From a virus, in the IMG/VR virus record IMGVR_UViG_3300039048_000028, positions 1 to 38,884 of that record: DNA of 38,884 bases; one strand, given 5' to 3'. A model generated the notes under the pieces. That model searched no databases, was not told the origin of the DNA, and worked only from the letters and a program-made list of their open reading frames with translations. Shown piece after piece: positions 18,801 to 25,774 of this stretch; position 1 is the first letter of the stretch; each line of letters starts with the position of its first letter. A program made the translations under genes and the position numbers.

Positions 18801-19111
18801 TATTAACTAATAAACAATACTTAACTACTAAGTGGAGTCCAAACATCACTAAAAAAGATGATGAGGCTATTGAAAAAGGTTTAAAACTAGGTGGTCATGT
18901 TGGTATGAGATTCTTACCAATCTGGCTACAAACAGCATCACGAAGTATTGCTGAAGGCTTAGAGAAAGATGGCTTGAGTGCCGATCTTGCAGCTGATGTA
19001 GCAGTAGATTTTGTGTTAGGACAAAGTGGTCATCCTAGATACCAAGGACCACGATATACACAATATAAAACGAAAGGGTTAGTAAGGTCTCCTTACGAAA
19101 CGTTATTTTAA
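15854..19111 (+). CDS. Large internal virion/ejection protein (1085 aa)
   Basis: The longest gene here. N-terminal ~150 residues are hydrophilic. Several hydrophobic stretches follow: ATLATPFVFSSVWQL (~190-205), TTIGATAGALFSVGFAGMGE (~215-235), VAASLAGIGATAQFL (~325-340) and KGAAVGASIWGAGKLFMMAG (~350-375). The remainder is mixed with aromatic-rich helices and a basic tail. Size, membrane-like patches and last position in the virion block match large internal core proteins that form an ejection channel. No catalytic motif (no lysozyme or transglycosylase signature) was seen. Confidence 0.65.
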   Translation: MANDIRMQDPRLRDPINNISDGLKDPTQDNTPGFFQSLRNPYHLILEESLPASLYQWITGNTKKKQAEEALRFIQNNPDLKDTKLYKTAERKLQRFGYLLDEGPMSIDFKEVGNMIKKNPKLFGAELVNMLMADPWLMAMPLGWGKLGRGVVNSIKLRHADKLKWSKQKIARKTGEAVDDLKVGGFATLATPFVFSSVWQLSEDRTMEAKRTTIETTIGATAGALFSVGFAGMGELASRMTRTPRVLANQAVDKVLKKHSPDLSKAVRYNKKGFFNSVDDLIEEIKKQQKDIDDPVNFERIKADITVALRQLNENAKDASIATNFKVAASLAGIGATAQFLTADDEKLMASAKGAAVGASIWGAGKLFMMAGAKAKPAYDQAALSTEAALDTMKLITVKLNTAAVELSNVVKLNLPDAIDSRRKIFYYLAGARGTWDKKGSRFIPDNAKPRLDEVPNFLNKKEMDGAIAIRKTFDKFYDIFGNDAGLITHKRRNYLPLLWNQYNPKDQAFKFMTDYDAPLQKVTGPSEKFQFGRSSTFRDINRGFRKGYTIREGFDDPAELIKIYGFAASKAMATRALIKNLEISKVNNRPLMYRTLKGRTYADDQNYTKFQHPYFDDGGQQTVFVHKGMVNSLKMIFDAREEQALMGALFTTNLMMKRLAVGFSFFHAGALVESMLFAGTKWNSVKQILNPRAKPEILKMINDPKHHMKEYGHAIKRLKRHGYNDVVRFAQGTGLQISVPEDVGFDRFYYNIRGIDTFLKSHFGISTGGKAEKVFRWFDKITWDRVFTAAKLHTFMTVLNNPTKMGVKNPMAIMPGDNHATVYRKATQAAQFTNDAFGGQNWEMIANRIQTPLLKRMMQTTFQPGSRGYMQLLLFAPDWTISNVRIIAKSLPAFESDPALRRMYQYYFARAALTYAAAGSILNELFSGKSLLENTDPTRIDLGNGEVLTFSKQLMEPFHWITDPQSTGLKKIGSLPRTTIEVLTNKQYLTTKWSPNITKKDDEAIEKGLKLGGHVGMRFLPIWLQTASRSIAEGLEKDGLSADLAADVAVDFVLGQSGHPRYQGPRYTQYKTKGLVRSPYETLF

Positions 19112-19113
19112 TT

Positions 19114-19314
19114 ATGAGCAGAGTTACTGAAAATAAAGAAGAAATTCTTAAGATACATGGTTCTATTGATCTTATTAATCAAAGGATCGACACTATAGAA
19201 AATAATCACCTATCTCACATACAGTCTAGCATTGCAAGAATACAATGGATTATGACTGCTGTAGGTTTAGGTGTGCTAGCACAGGTGTTAGTATTAGTTA
19301 CTAAACATTTGTAA
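19114..19314 (+). CDS. XhlA-like holin-accessory membrane protein
   Basis: 66 aa: a helical N-terminal part with heptad-like spacing (ILKIHGSIDLINQRIDTIEN) followed by IQWIMTAVGL and GVLAQVLVLVTKHL, one transmembrane segment at the C-terminus. This coil-then-membrane layout is the XhlA (haemolysin/holin accessory) pattern. It opens the lysis-type block two bases after the large virion gene. Confidence 0.65.
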   Translation: MSRVTENKEEILKIHGSIDLINQRIDTIENNHLSHIQSSIARIQWIMTAVGLGVLAQVLVLVTKHL

Positions 19315-19538
19315 TGAAATTTACCTTAATGATGTTTATATGCTCTTACGTTGCAGGAGAGTGTATGCCTCCACATCCTATGCCTACAAAATATGATAAT
19401 ATATATACTTGTATGGAAGCAGGATATGAAGAATCATTAAGAAAATTAAAAGAAATTGGTTCAAAAGATGTTAATGAACATGAGATTTATCTCAGATTTG
19501 TTTGTGCACGTGCAAAAGAACCAAAAGTAACAACATAA
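19314..19538 (+). CDS. Small secreted Cys-containing protein
   Basis: 74 aa, one-base overlap with the previous stop. Begins with a short hydrophobic, signal-like segment (MKFTLMMFICSYVAGECM), followed by IYTCMEAGYEESLRKLKEIG and a late VCARAKEP. Paired cysteines after a signal-like start suggest an envelope protein. A similarly built small protein lies at 21996-22205. Function unknown. Confidence 0.55.
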   Translation: MKFTLMMFICSYVAGECMPPHPMPTKYDNIYTCMEAGYEESLRKLKEIGSKDVNEHEIYLRFVCARAKEPKVTT

Positions 19539-19591
19539 AGTTGTACCTTAGTTGCTAGACTTATTCACCGAATAATTGTAAAAGCGTATAT

Positions 19592-20296
19592 ATGCTATGT
19601 AAATCAATACTTGTAATAAGCGACCAACACGCACCCTATCACCACATAGATACGCTTGACTTTTTAGCAGCAATAAAGAAAAAGTATAAGCCTGACACAG
19701 TAGTGAACATAGGTGATGAAATGGATTGGCATTCAATATCATTCCATGATTCTCACCCTGGACTCTACTCACCTAGTCATGAGCTTCAAGTTGCTAGAGA
19801 GTTTTTTAAAAACTTGGAGAAGCTTTTCCCAAAACAATATGTCATGGATAGTAATCATGGCAGCCTTGTATTTAGAAAAGCTACACGACATGGGTTGCCA
19901 CACGAAGTATTTAAGTCTTATAATACTATGTTAGGTGTAGGCAAAGGTTGGACTTGGCATGAAGATTTGATTTTAAAAGCATCCAATGGTCAAAAAATTT
20001 ACTTCTGCCATGGTAAATATAAAGATGTTCTTAAAGTGGCACAGCAATATGGTATGTGCACAGTTCAAGGACATTATCACACAAATTTTAAAATAGACTA
20101 TTGGAGCAATCCAAACGAATTACTTTGGGGTATGCAGGTGGGTTGTTTAATTAACATGAAAAGTTTAGCTTTTGAATATAATAAACTTCAGAAGTCTAGA
20201 CCAGTAATAGGAACAGGAGTTATCATTGATGGATTACCTAAACTAATCCCAATGGTTTTAAAAGACAATGGCAGATGGAACAGAAAAATTACCTAG
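19592..20296 (+). CDS. Metallophosphoesterase
   Basis: 234 aa. The calcineurin-like metal-binding blocks occur in order: SDQHAPYHH (D-x-H, ~10-18), VNIGDEMDWHS (GDxxD), VMDSNHGS (GNHE-type block), YFCHGKY and the final GHYHT (GHxH). Length is normal for the family. Substrate is not evident; phage enzymes of this kind may act on nucleotides, RNA 2',3'-cyclic ends or phosphoproteins. No clear ribosome binding site precedes the ATG at 19592. It overlaps the next gene by 29 bases. Confidence 0.88.
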   Translation: MLCKSILVISDQHAPYHHIDTLDFLAAIKKKYKPDTVVNIGDEMDWHSISFHDSHPGLYSPSHELQVAREFFKNLEKLFPKQYVMDSNHGSLVFRKATRHGLPHEVFKSYNTMLGVGKGWTWHEDLILKASNGQKIYFCHGKYKDVLKVAQQYGMCTVQGHYHTNFKIDYWSNPNELLWGMQVGCLINMKSLAFEYNKLQKSRPVIGTGVIIDGLPKLIPMVLKDNGRWNRKIT

Positions 20297-20714
20297 AGGT
20301 ATAAGAAATAAAAATCCAGGCAATATCAAATTAGGTACTGACTGGGATGGGTTGGCATCGGAACAAACCGATCCAACTTTTTGTATTTTTGATGAAGCTG
20401 TAATGGGTATTAGAGCTTTAATGAGAATACTTTTAACATACAGATTTACTCACAAAAAAACTACAGTAGACGAAATTATTTCTAGATGGGCACCACCCTC
20501 TGAGAATGATACTAACGCTTACATAGACTTTGTTTGTAAAGAACTTAACGTAAAACCTTTGGATAAACTTGACAATAGTATTGAACATTATTTACCACTT
20601 GTTAAATCAATTATCCGAATGGAAAACGGCAAACAACCATACGATGATGAGTTGATTGTAGAAGGGATGTACAAAGCATGGGAAGGATATCCAACTGGTT
20701 CTTCAGCCTCTTAG
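20268..20714 (+). CDS. Putative peptidoglycan hydrolase/endolysin
   Basis: 148 aa. GIRNKNPGNIKLGTDWDGL, then FCIFDEAVMGIRAL, RILLTY and IISRWAPPSENDTNAYI form the signature of a phage lysin family (lysozyme-like, structural protein P5-like) that cuts cell-wall glycan. A small catalytic-domain-only size and its place next to holin-like genes support an endolysin role. Its 5' end overlaps the phosphoesterase by 29 bases in another frame. Confidence 0.78.
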   Translation: MADGTEKLPRGIRNKNPGNIKLGTDWDGLASEQTDPTFCIFDEAVMGIRALMRILLTYRFTHKKTTVDEIISRWAPPSENDTNAYIDFVCKELNVKPLDKLDNSIEHYLPLVKSIIRMENGKQPYDDELIVEGMYKAWEGYPTGSSAS

Positions 20715-20731
20715 AGCACTGGGGATCTAAA

Positions 20732-20830
20732 ATGCATGTATATGCGTGGAACAAAAAATACAGTAAACGAAAACATATTCTGTACAAAGGTGAACGTACA
20801 GGAAAATTTTATACATTAAAAAGGAAATAA
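20732..20830 (+). CDS. 32-aa basic peptide
   Basis: Begins MHVYAWNKKYSKRKH and ends with TGKFYTLKRK one base before the next ATG. It fills the gap between lysin and holin-like genes. Very basic and aromatic; no family recognised. The ribosome binding site is weak (GGGGATC upstream), so expression is uncertain. Confidence 0.45.
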   Translation: MHVYAWNKKYSKRKHILYKGERTGKFYTLKRK

Positions 20831-20831
20831 T

Positions 20832-21212
20832 ATGTGGTTGAATTTACTATCAATGGGTCTTAAGACAGCAGGACACATTTACAAAAATAAACAAAAAACA
20901 AAAATGCTAATGTCAGATGCACAATCAATGCATGCTGAAAAAATGGCAAGAGGTGAAATTGAATATAAAGCGAAAGTTATTGAGAGTAATGATAAGGGCT
21001 GGAAAGATGAGTTTGTTCTTGTTCTTGTTTCCCTTCCTATTCTTGTATTGGTTTATTCTATTTTCACTGACGATCCTACGGTTCGTGATCGACTAGATGT
21101 TTTTTTTGAATATTTTAAACAACTGCCCTACTGGTATCAGGCAATATTTATAGGAATAGTTTCAGCAATTTATGGTCTTAAAGGTGCTGATATAATGCGT
21201 AAGCCTAAATAA
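20832..21212 (+). CDS. 3-TM holin-like membrane protein
   Basis: 126 aa, AAGGAAAT binding site. N-terminal amphipathic part (MWLNLLSMGLKTAGHIYKN), a charged central segment, then hydrophobic spans FVLVLVSLPILVLVYSIF and YWYQAIFIGIVSAIYGL. This matches the layout of the GTA/phage 3-TM holin family, with GWKDE just before the first span. Position after the lysin supports a holin role. Confidence 0.7.
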   Translation: MWLNLLSMGLKTAGHIYKNKQKTKMLMSDAQSMHAEKMARGEIEYKAKVIESNDKGWKDEFVLVLVSLPILVLVYSIFTDDPTVRDRLDVFFEYFKQLPYWYQAIFIGIVSAIYGLKGADIMRKPK

Positions 21213-21421
21213 TGTCAGAAGATTTTTTAGAAATTATACGAGAGTACAAAGAACAAGTGCGAGTACTCAAAGAACAGATTTCAGAATTAGAAGATGCAAA
21301 CAAATCTAAAGATGCAGCTCTTAAAAGAGCATTGCAGAAGTTAGAATATACTACTTCAGATTTGGAGAAAGCTAATAAAGAAATCAATGATCAAAAAACA
21401 GTGGAAAAAAAATCAGAATAG
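21212..21421 (+). CDS. Coiled-coil protein in lysis block
   Basis: 69 aa, almost wholly charged heptad sequence (YKEQVRVLKEQISELEDANK ...). Overlaps the holin stop by one base and the next gene by 35 bases. No membrane or signal segment, so it is not a classical spanin on its own. May pair with the neighbouring membrane protein at 21574-21999. Confidence 0.55.
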   Translation: MSEDFLEIIREYKEQVRVLKEQISELEDANKSKDAALKRALQKLEYTTSDLEKANKEINDQKTVEKKSE

Positions 21422-21581
21422 TGAACATATAGTTGGTCCATGTAAATGGTGCCAAGAAGAATTAGTTAACACTCAAGCATTTGTAGCATTTGTTGACAAG
21501 TCTAAAGCTTGTATTAAATGTTATAGAAAATCAGGACATATGTTACCATTCTGGGATAAGGAAAATAAATTTAATGAATAA
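21387..21581 (+). CDS. Zinc-ribbon-like small protein
   Basis: 64 aa with CKWC (~19-22) and CIKC (~42-45) pairs about 20 residues apart, the spacing of a small zinc ribbon. Basic N-terminus. It overlaps the preceding gene by 35 bases and the following start by 8. Could bind nucleic acid or another lysis/virion protein; no family recognised. Confidence 0.6.
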   Translation: MIKKQWKKNQNSEHIVGPCKWCQEELVNTQAFVAFVDKSKACIKCYRKSGHMLPFWDKENKFNE

Positions 21582-21999
21582 ACAACCATTAAATATTGGA
21601 GAAGAAGCAAGAGTTCAAATGCCTATGAAAACAGTTGCTAGTTTAATAGTAATTGTAGCAATGGGTGTATGGGGTTATTTTGGAATAATAGAAACTCAAA
21701 ATAAAATTTCAACTCGATTAGAATTAATGGAGAAAGATCTTGAAGAAAATACAGAGTTTAGGATAAAGTGGCCTAGAGGACAATTAGGTTCTCTACCTGC
21801 AGACTCTGAACAGTTCATGATGATTGAAGATTTATATAAGACTACAGACAAATTAAATAAACATATTGAGAATATGGCTTTAAACAAAGTAAATATAGAA
21901 TTTTTAAGAAAACAAATGGATAAGGTTTTAGAAGATATTGAAAAATTAAAAGATGCTAATCGTGAGATTGGTTATAAGAATGGGAGTTACTCACAATGA
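21574..21999 (+). CDS. Membrane-anchored coiled-coil protein
   Basis: 141 aa from the ATG at 21574, chosen because it overlaps the previous stop tightly and retains the whole anchor. After ~16 hydrophilic residues comes one span (VASLIVIVAMGVWGYFGI), then a periplasmic-type region with charged helices (ISTRLELMEKDLEENTEF; FLRKQMDKVLEDIEKLKD). Single anchor plus coiled coil resembles i-spanin-type architecture. Role is inferred. Confidence 0.6.
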   Translation: MNKQPLNIGEEARVQMPMKTVASLIVIVAMGVWGYFGIIETQNKISTRLELMEKDLEENTEFRIKWPRGQLGSLPADSEQFMMIEDLYKTTDKLNKHIENMALNKVNIEFLRKQMDKVLEDIEKLKDANREIGYKNGSYSQ

Positions 22000-22205
22000 T
22001 AGAGTCTGTGGTTGCCCTTTTGATGTTTATAAACGGAGAGATTAAAGAACACCTTGTGCAAGAAAACATGGCAGCATGCCTTCGTGGAAAGCGTCATGCA
22101 GAAAGAGAATACTCTGAATCTGTATCCTATAAATGCTATAAAGGTAAAGCAGAAGTAGAACTGTACAAAGGAAGAAAATATATTAAAGCTCTAATATTAG
22201 AGTAA
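21996..22205 (+). CDS. Small Cys-containing protein with hydrophobic start
   Basis: 69 aa, ATGA overlap with the previous gene. Starts MIESVVALLMFINGEIKEH, then ACLRGKRHAEREYSES and YKCYKGKAEVELYKG. Two spaced cysteines after a hydrophobic start match small proteins found in marine phage lysis/virion blocks. Possibly exported. Function unknown. Confidence 0.55.
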   Translation: MIESVVALLMFINGEIKEHLVQENMAACLRGKRHAEREYSESVSYKCYKGKAEVELYKGRKYIKALILE

Positions 22206-22330
22206 TGGAAAAGCCTAATAAAAAACGTAATCCTTTTGCAAAGCAATTAAGACATTGGCGATATAGAATTATTAAAAGTAAAAAAAAATATCAACGAAAA
22301 AATAGAGATAACTCTATAGAATTAAGTTAG
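22205..22330 (+). CDS. 41-aa basic protein, last gene of plus operon
   Basis: TAATG overlap with the preceding gene. Nearly all Lys, Arg, Asn and Gln (MEKPNKKRNPFAKQL, RHWRYRIIKSKKKYQRKN). It ends 17 bases inside the convergent oxygenase gene, so the two operons meet tail to tail with no spacer and no visible terminator. Function unknown; charge suggests nucleic acid binding. Confidence 0.5.
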   Translation: MEKPNKKRNPFAKQLRHWRYRIIKSKKKYQRKNRDNSIELS

Positions 22331-22994
22331 AAGGTTTTGGTTCTTCCTCTTTTGGTTTACCAAATACATTAAAACTAAATGATCTACGTTCACCTTTAGT
22401 TCTAAAAGGATATACCATGTGGTACATCCACCAAGGAAAGATATAATAATCTCCAACCTTTGGTCTAATTCTAACTGTATTGTTGGAGAACAGGTGGACT
22501 TGTCCAAATTGCATTTCTATACTACCTGCAGATGGATAATGATCGTTATCTTCTTTTTTCCATTCTTCTTCAATACCTTCAGGAAGTTTAAGATAACCTA
22601 CACAAGATATATGACAATTAGTATGGTAATGAGCTGGGTTAAAATCTCCAGCAAATGTACGAACGTACCATCCTGATTTAAATACTATTTTTTGTAATTC
22701 TTTATGGTTCTCAGGATGAGCTGCTATATAAGCATCCATTAATTTACCAAAGTAAGTTCCCCATTTAGCAAATGTTTCAGGTGATATAATTAATTCTTGT
22801 TTAACATTACCTACAAGTTCATCAGAAAAATCATGAGTCTTTTTTTTTACTTCATGATTCATAAGATGTTCACAATCTTTATTAAAATCATCAATAAGTT
22901 CTTGTGGTAATTTACAATGTCCAATAGATGGACCAAATGGTCTATATATTTTTAATTCTTTATTATCTTGATTTAAATTGCTATAATGACTCAT
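22314..22994 (-). CDS. 2OG-Fe(II) oxygenase (2OG-FeII_Oxy_5-like)
   Basis: 226 aa. Iron- and 2-oxoglutarate-binding elements are visible: FNPAHYHTNCHISCVGYL (first metal histidines with the beta strand), GDYYIFPWWMYHMVYPF (second histidine) and GERRSFSFNVFGKP (the conserved Arg that holds 2-oxoglutarate). Such oxygenases are common auxiliary genes of marine phages; substrates may be protein residues or DNA bases. It is the last gene of the leftward operon and overlaps DUF3310 by 4 bases. Confidence 0.82.
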   Translation of the reverse strand: MSHYSNLNQDNKELKIYRPFGPSIGHCKLPQELIDDFNKDCEHLMNHEVKKKTHDFSDELVGNVKQELIISPETFAKWGTYFGKLMDAYIAAHPENHKELQKIVFKSGWYVRTFAGDFNPAHYHTNCHISCVGYLKLPEGIEEEWKKEDNDHYPSAGSIEMQFGQVHLFSNNTVRIRPKVGDYYIFPWWMYHMVYPFRTKGERRSFSFNVFGKPKEEEPKPSNLIL

Positions 22995-23230
22995 GAATAA
23001 TCCCTTTCTATTATCATTTCTAAATAATGGATAGCCTTCTCTATATCTTTTTTCTTACCCTTCTTTTTGTGTCTGCATATATACTTAATGGCATTACCTT
23101 CGGCATATGGTAAGTTATTTTCATTAATAAAATGAGCAGGTTGAATGTTCATACCTTTGTAATGATCACCATCTACCTGTCTATTTAAACTATCATAAGT
23201 AATATCTTTAAATATATTTGTATCAGTCAT
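22991..23230 (-). CDS. DUF3310 protein
   Basis: 79 aa with the DUF3310 signature: QVDGDHYKGMNIQPAHFI, then NNLPYAEGNAIKYICRH, KKKGKKKDIEKAIHYLEM. This small family is frequent in phages and is sometimes annotated as nucleotide-kinase-like; its reaction is not established. ATGA overlap with the oxygenase downstream and 8 bases with the gene upstream. Confidence 0.88.
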   Translation of the reverse strand: MTDTNIFKDITYDSLNRQVDGDHYKGMNIQPAHFINENNLPYAEGNAIKYICRHKKKGKKKDIEKAIHYLEMIIERDYS

Positions 23231-23534
23231 TGAAGGAAAGCCTATAGTTTTTATTTTTATGTGGTCTGGATGCTTGGTTTTTTATAACTTTAGTTTGCAT
23301 ATCGGTTAAACTATATATATCAAGTTTCATAGCTTTTGCAAACTTCATAGATGCATATTGTGAATTTATATCGGCATAATGACAAATTATTTTAAAGTCA
23401 TTAGAATTGCTTGAAAGCCAAGCAATAGCCTCTCTTTTATCTATAATTTTGTATTTATCTAAGCCTTCATACATGGCATCTTCTATTGCTTGAGTAACGA
23501 TAGCTCTGAACAATTTAAGTTCAGGACTTTTCAT
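23223..23534 (-). CDS. Conserved phage protein, unknown
   Basis: 103 aa. ELKLFRAIVTQAIEDAM, KREAIAWLSSNSNDFKIICH and a basic C-terminus resemble a small phage family with pattern A-x-x-D-A ... A-x-x-W-L ... D-F-x-x-[VI]-C, found near replication genes. Biochemical role unknown. Overlaps neighbours by 8 and 14 bases. Confidence 0.68.
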   Translation of the reverse strand: MKSPELKLFRAIVTQAIEDAMYEGLDKYKIIDKREAIAWLSSNSNDFKIICHYADINSQYASMKFAKAMKLDIYSLTDMQTKVIKNQASRPHKNKNYRLSFND

Positions 23535-23703
23535 CTATAACTTCATATGTCATTCGTTGATCTACAGCATCAACTTCTTGCCAATTTAAAGTTCTTGGAT
23601 CTATAGCTTTAAGAGTCTTAAGTGCTTCTTTATCATTCTCTGCATTAATATATATTTCAGTATACGCAGGTAAAATAACCCATCTCTTAAATTTATAAAT
23701 CAT
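23521..23703 (-). CDS. 60-aa hypothetical protein
   Basis: Begins MIYKFKRWVILPAYTEIYIN and continues AENDKEALKTLKAIDP, an alpha/beta-looking small protein. Overlaps both flanking genes (14 and 4 bases), as expected for a coupled operon member. No family recognised. Confidence 0.55.
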   Translation of the reverse strand: MIYKFKRWVILPAYTEIYINAENDKEALKTLKAIDPRTLNWQEVDAVDQRMTYEVIDEKS

Positions 23704-24026
23704 ATATTATTTTTACGTCTACTAGCTTCTAACGTTCTAAATAAATCGATAATAATTCCTTCTTTATCTCTTTTGTTTTCAAGTGTGCTCGCTTCAACCT
23801 CTGCATCAAATAATTCTTGTATTGCATCTTTATATGTGTCACTTGCGTAGTATGCTTGTTCTTTAGCAGATATACTTTTATCATTTGAATTACCTGCAAT
23901 ATGGAGAGCTTTCTTTCTCTTAAGAAGCCTATCCAAATACTTAACATTAGCATTAGCTTTAGCAGAAGTTTCATCTGTACTTGCAAGATACCTCAAGGCA
24001 TCTTCTAATCGTATTTCTGTAATCAC
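23700..24026 (-). CDS. Conserved helical phage protein (GTG start)
   Basis: 108 aa. The start is a GTG at 24026 with a strong AAGGAGGATAAGA site. LEDALRYLASTDETSAKANA, VKYLDRLLKRKKAL and the Tyr-rich EQAYYASDTYKDAIQELF fit a frequent helical phage family of unknown function that neighbours SSB and recombination genes. May help in recombination or replication; this is inference from position. Confidence 0.65.
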   Translation of the reverse strand: MITEIRLEDALRYLASTDETSAKANANVKYLDRLLKRKKALHIAGNSNDKSISAKEQAYYASDTYKDAIQELFDAEVEASTLENKRDKEGIIIDLFRTLEASRRKNNI

Positions 24027-24110
24027 TCTTATCCTCCTTCAAATATAATTTATATAATCTTAATACCAAATCAGGGTTATTATATGTGTTTATACCCATC
24101 ATTTCTAGTT

Positions 24111-24320
24111 CTAATTTGAACAAATACATCCGTAAAAATCACCACTACCGTCATTCATAATATATGCATTCCATTCTTCATGATATGTAGTTAGATTTAA
24201 ACGTAAAATATCACAAAGATCAAAACAATCTACTTCAGTTATTATTTTTAGATGAGCTGTCATTTGTTTTGTTACTTCTATTAGATAATACATTCCATCG
24301 TTTAATATTATCAACTCCAT
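24111..24320 (-). CDS. 69-aa hypothetical protein
   Basis: ATG at 24320 has AAAAGGATAAGTT in front. Sequence includes MELIILNDGMYYLIEVTK and VDCFDLCDILRLNL, ending DFYGCICSN. Four cysteines in a short protein. Its first 86 bases overlap the zinc-ribbon gene in another frame; both have good binding sites. Confidence 0.5.
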   Translation of the reverse strand: MELIILNDGMYYLIEVTKQMTAHLKIITEVDCFDLCDILRLNLTTYHEEWNAYIMNDGSGDFYGCICSN

Positions 24321-24417
24321 AACTTATCCTTTTTAGTTCACATTCAGCACAAAGATAAAAATCTTTGCTTACTTTTATTATTGCTAAATTTTCACATTGT
24401 TTGCATTGGAGGATCAT
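24235..24417 (-). CDS. Small zinc-ribbon protein
   Basis: 60 aa with CKQCENLAIIKVSKDFYLCAEC cut here as CKQC (~5-8) and CAEC (~23-26), a compact zinc ribbon. GGAGGGTCTTT precedes the ATG. The C-terminal half is low-complexity Asn/Ser/Lys where it overlaps the next gene, so the ribbon is the functional part. Possibly nucleic-acid binding. Confidence 0.58.
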   Translation of the reverse strand: MILQCKQCENLAIIKVSKDFYLCAECELKRISYGVDNIKRWNVLSNRSNKTNDSSSKNNN

Positions 24418-24453
24418 AAAGACCCTCCAACGTTTCTAACCATAGAGGGATGT

Positions 24454-24930
24454 TTAGAATTGATCATCAAAATCGTCAGCTTTTTTTTCATTAGAATTTT
24501 TTTTAGCTTCTAATATATCTCTAACGACAAGATCTAAATGCGTATGTGTTTCAGGTTTTAATTCTTTACCTGAAGATAACCACGCAGATATAAGATTACT
24601 CATTGTCAATCTATATTTTTCTTTCCATTGAGCATCTGGATCTTTTGATACTGTTGCAGTTGGAGTAGCACCATTAGGTACTGCTACCTCGCCACCAAGT
24701 AATTCAACAGAAGTGGCTGTTTGATACCACTTACCATTTTTACTTTGTCTTGCTGGCTGTGCTGTGATTTTTAATCTTGCACCTTTTTGCCATCCCTCTG
24801 CACCTATTGCTTCACCATAAACTGTCATTTCAGTACCATCATCTTTGGTAATGTAAATACTATATTTACCTCCACCATCTCTTGATGCGAATGAACGTTT
24901 ATGACTACATTCAAAAGTTTCAGTTTCCAT
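24454..24930 (-). CDS. ssb: Single-stranded-DNA-binding protein
   Basis: 158 aa from the ATG at 24930, which has AAAGGAGACAGATA directly upstream; an earlier in-frame ATG at 24981 has none. N-terminal beta-rich OB-like part (METETFECSHKRSF, KYSIYITKDDGTEMTVYGEA, ARLKITAQPARQS), a flexible linker, a helical segment (~110-140) and the acidic aromatic tail DDFDDQF, which mimics the C-terminal SSB peptide that recruits replication partners. Lies beside the RecB-like nuclease. The OB fold is inferred; the tail is plain. Confidence 0.75.
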   Translation of the reverse strand: METETFECSHKRSFASRDGGGKYSIYITKDDGTEMTVYGEAIGAEGWQKGARLKITAQPARQSKNGKWYQTATSVELLGGEVAVPNGATPTATVSKDPDAQWKEKYRLTMSNLISAWLSSGKELKPETHTHLDLVVRDILEAKKNSNEKKADDFDDQF

Positions 24931-24994
24931 TATCTGTCTCCTTTTGTTGATTTGTTTTATTATATTGCCTATTTTTTGCATAACACTATATAGA

Positions 24995-25762
24995 CTATTT
25001 TAGGCATTTAGTCCATATATCTTGTGCGAATTCTTCAGCTTCAGGAGTACCCTTCCAACGAAAGTTGTCGCATACCAAAGGGAATATGCGTACAACGTCC
25101 TCTTTGGTTTTGCATATATCTAGTATATGCTCTATGTGTTTCATGGCATTGATAAGTACATTTAACTCATCTCTTTCTACCATATCCACAGCATAATTAT
25201 CTGTTGGAGAACAATATAATAACATTGTTTCTTTACCAAATAAATCTCTATATAGGCATTGTTGCCTAACATCAGCAGCCTTTGGATACCATTTAGGATC
25301 TACTATGCCACCTTTAGTTTTTAATCGTCTAATATATGCTGTTGCCTTAGTATCTACTATGACATCTTTGAACTCAAAGTCAGTCTTTCCGACTACATCA
25401 TATTTTAGACCATATTTATCACCTTTAATCTGTTTTTCATTCTGAAACGAGACTATCTCACCAAACTCTGGTAAATTCTCCACAAATTTATGTGCGATTA
25501 TTCCAGACCATTCACATTCATCATCTACTTGAGAACCTTTACATTCGTTCACATATTGTTCTCTAGCATATTTTGTGATATCTTGTTCTTTAGTGATTTG
25601 GTTTTTTAATGCATGATAAGCAGCATCCTCAGCTGCTAATCCCATCTTCATTCTTGCATTGGGTTCTGACTCAAAATCAAACAACTCATTGATAATCCAA
25701 AATGGTGGGGAATCAATAAACGTATTAGTCTTGGAGGCAGAATGTCTATATTCAATTTTCAT
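24995..25762 (-). CDS. PD-(D/E)XK nuclease, RecB/Cas4-like
   Basis: 255 aa from the ATG at 25762 with AAGGAGATAATT upstream. Catalytic core VVGKTDFEF ... VIVDTKAT gives the D...DxK signature near residues 125-145, preceded by the N-terminal SASKTNTFIDSPPFWI motif and a conserved GLAAEDAAYHAL helix with the H/E type residues, and followed by the Q-rich helix DVRQQCLYRDLF (QxxxY). This is the standard order for RecB-like exonucleases. Together with SSB it probably forms the phage recombination/end-processing pair. Confidence 0.85.
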   Translation of the reverse strand: MKIEYRHSASKTNTFIDSPPFWIINELFDFESEPNARMKMGLAAEDAAYHALKNQITKEQDITKYAREQYVNECKGSQVDDECEWSGIIAHKFVENLPEFGEIVSFQNEKQIKGDKYGLKYDVVGKTDFEFKDVIVDTKATAYIRRLKTKGGIVDPKWYPKAADVRQQCLYRDLFGKETMLLYCSPTDNYAVDMVERDELNVLINAMKHIEHILDICKTKEDVVRIFPLVCDNFRWKGTPEAEEFAQDIWTKCLK

Positions 25763-25774
25763 AATTATCTCCTT

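Noticed and set aside
23971-24102. 43-codon minus-strand frame overlapping the GTG-started gene
   Set aside because: Weak binding site and most of it lies inside a well-supported gene in another frame.
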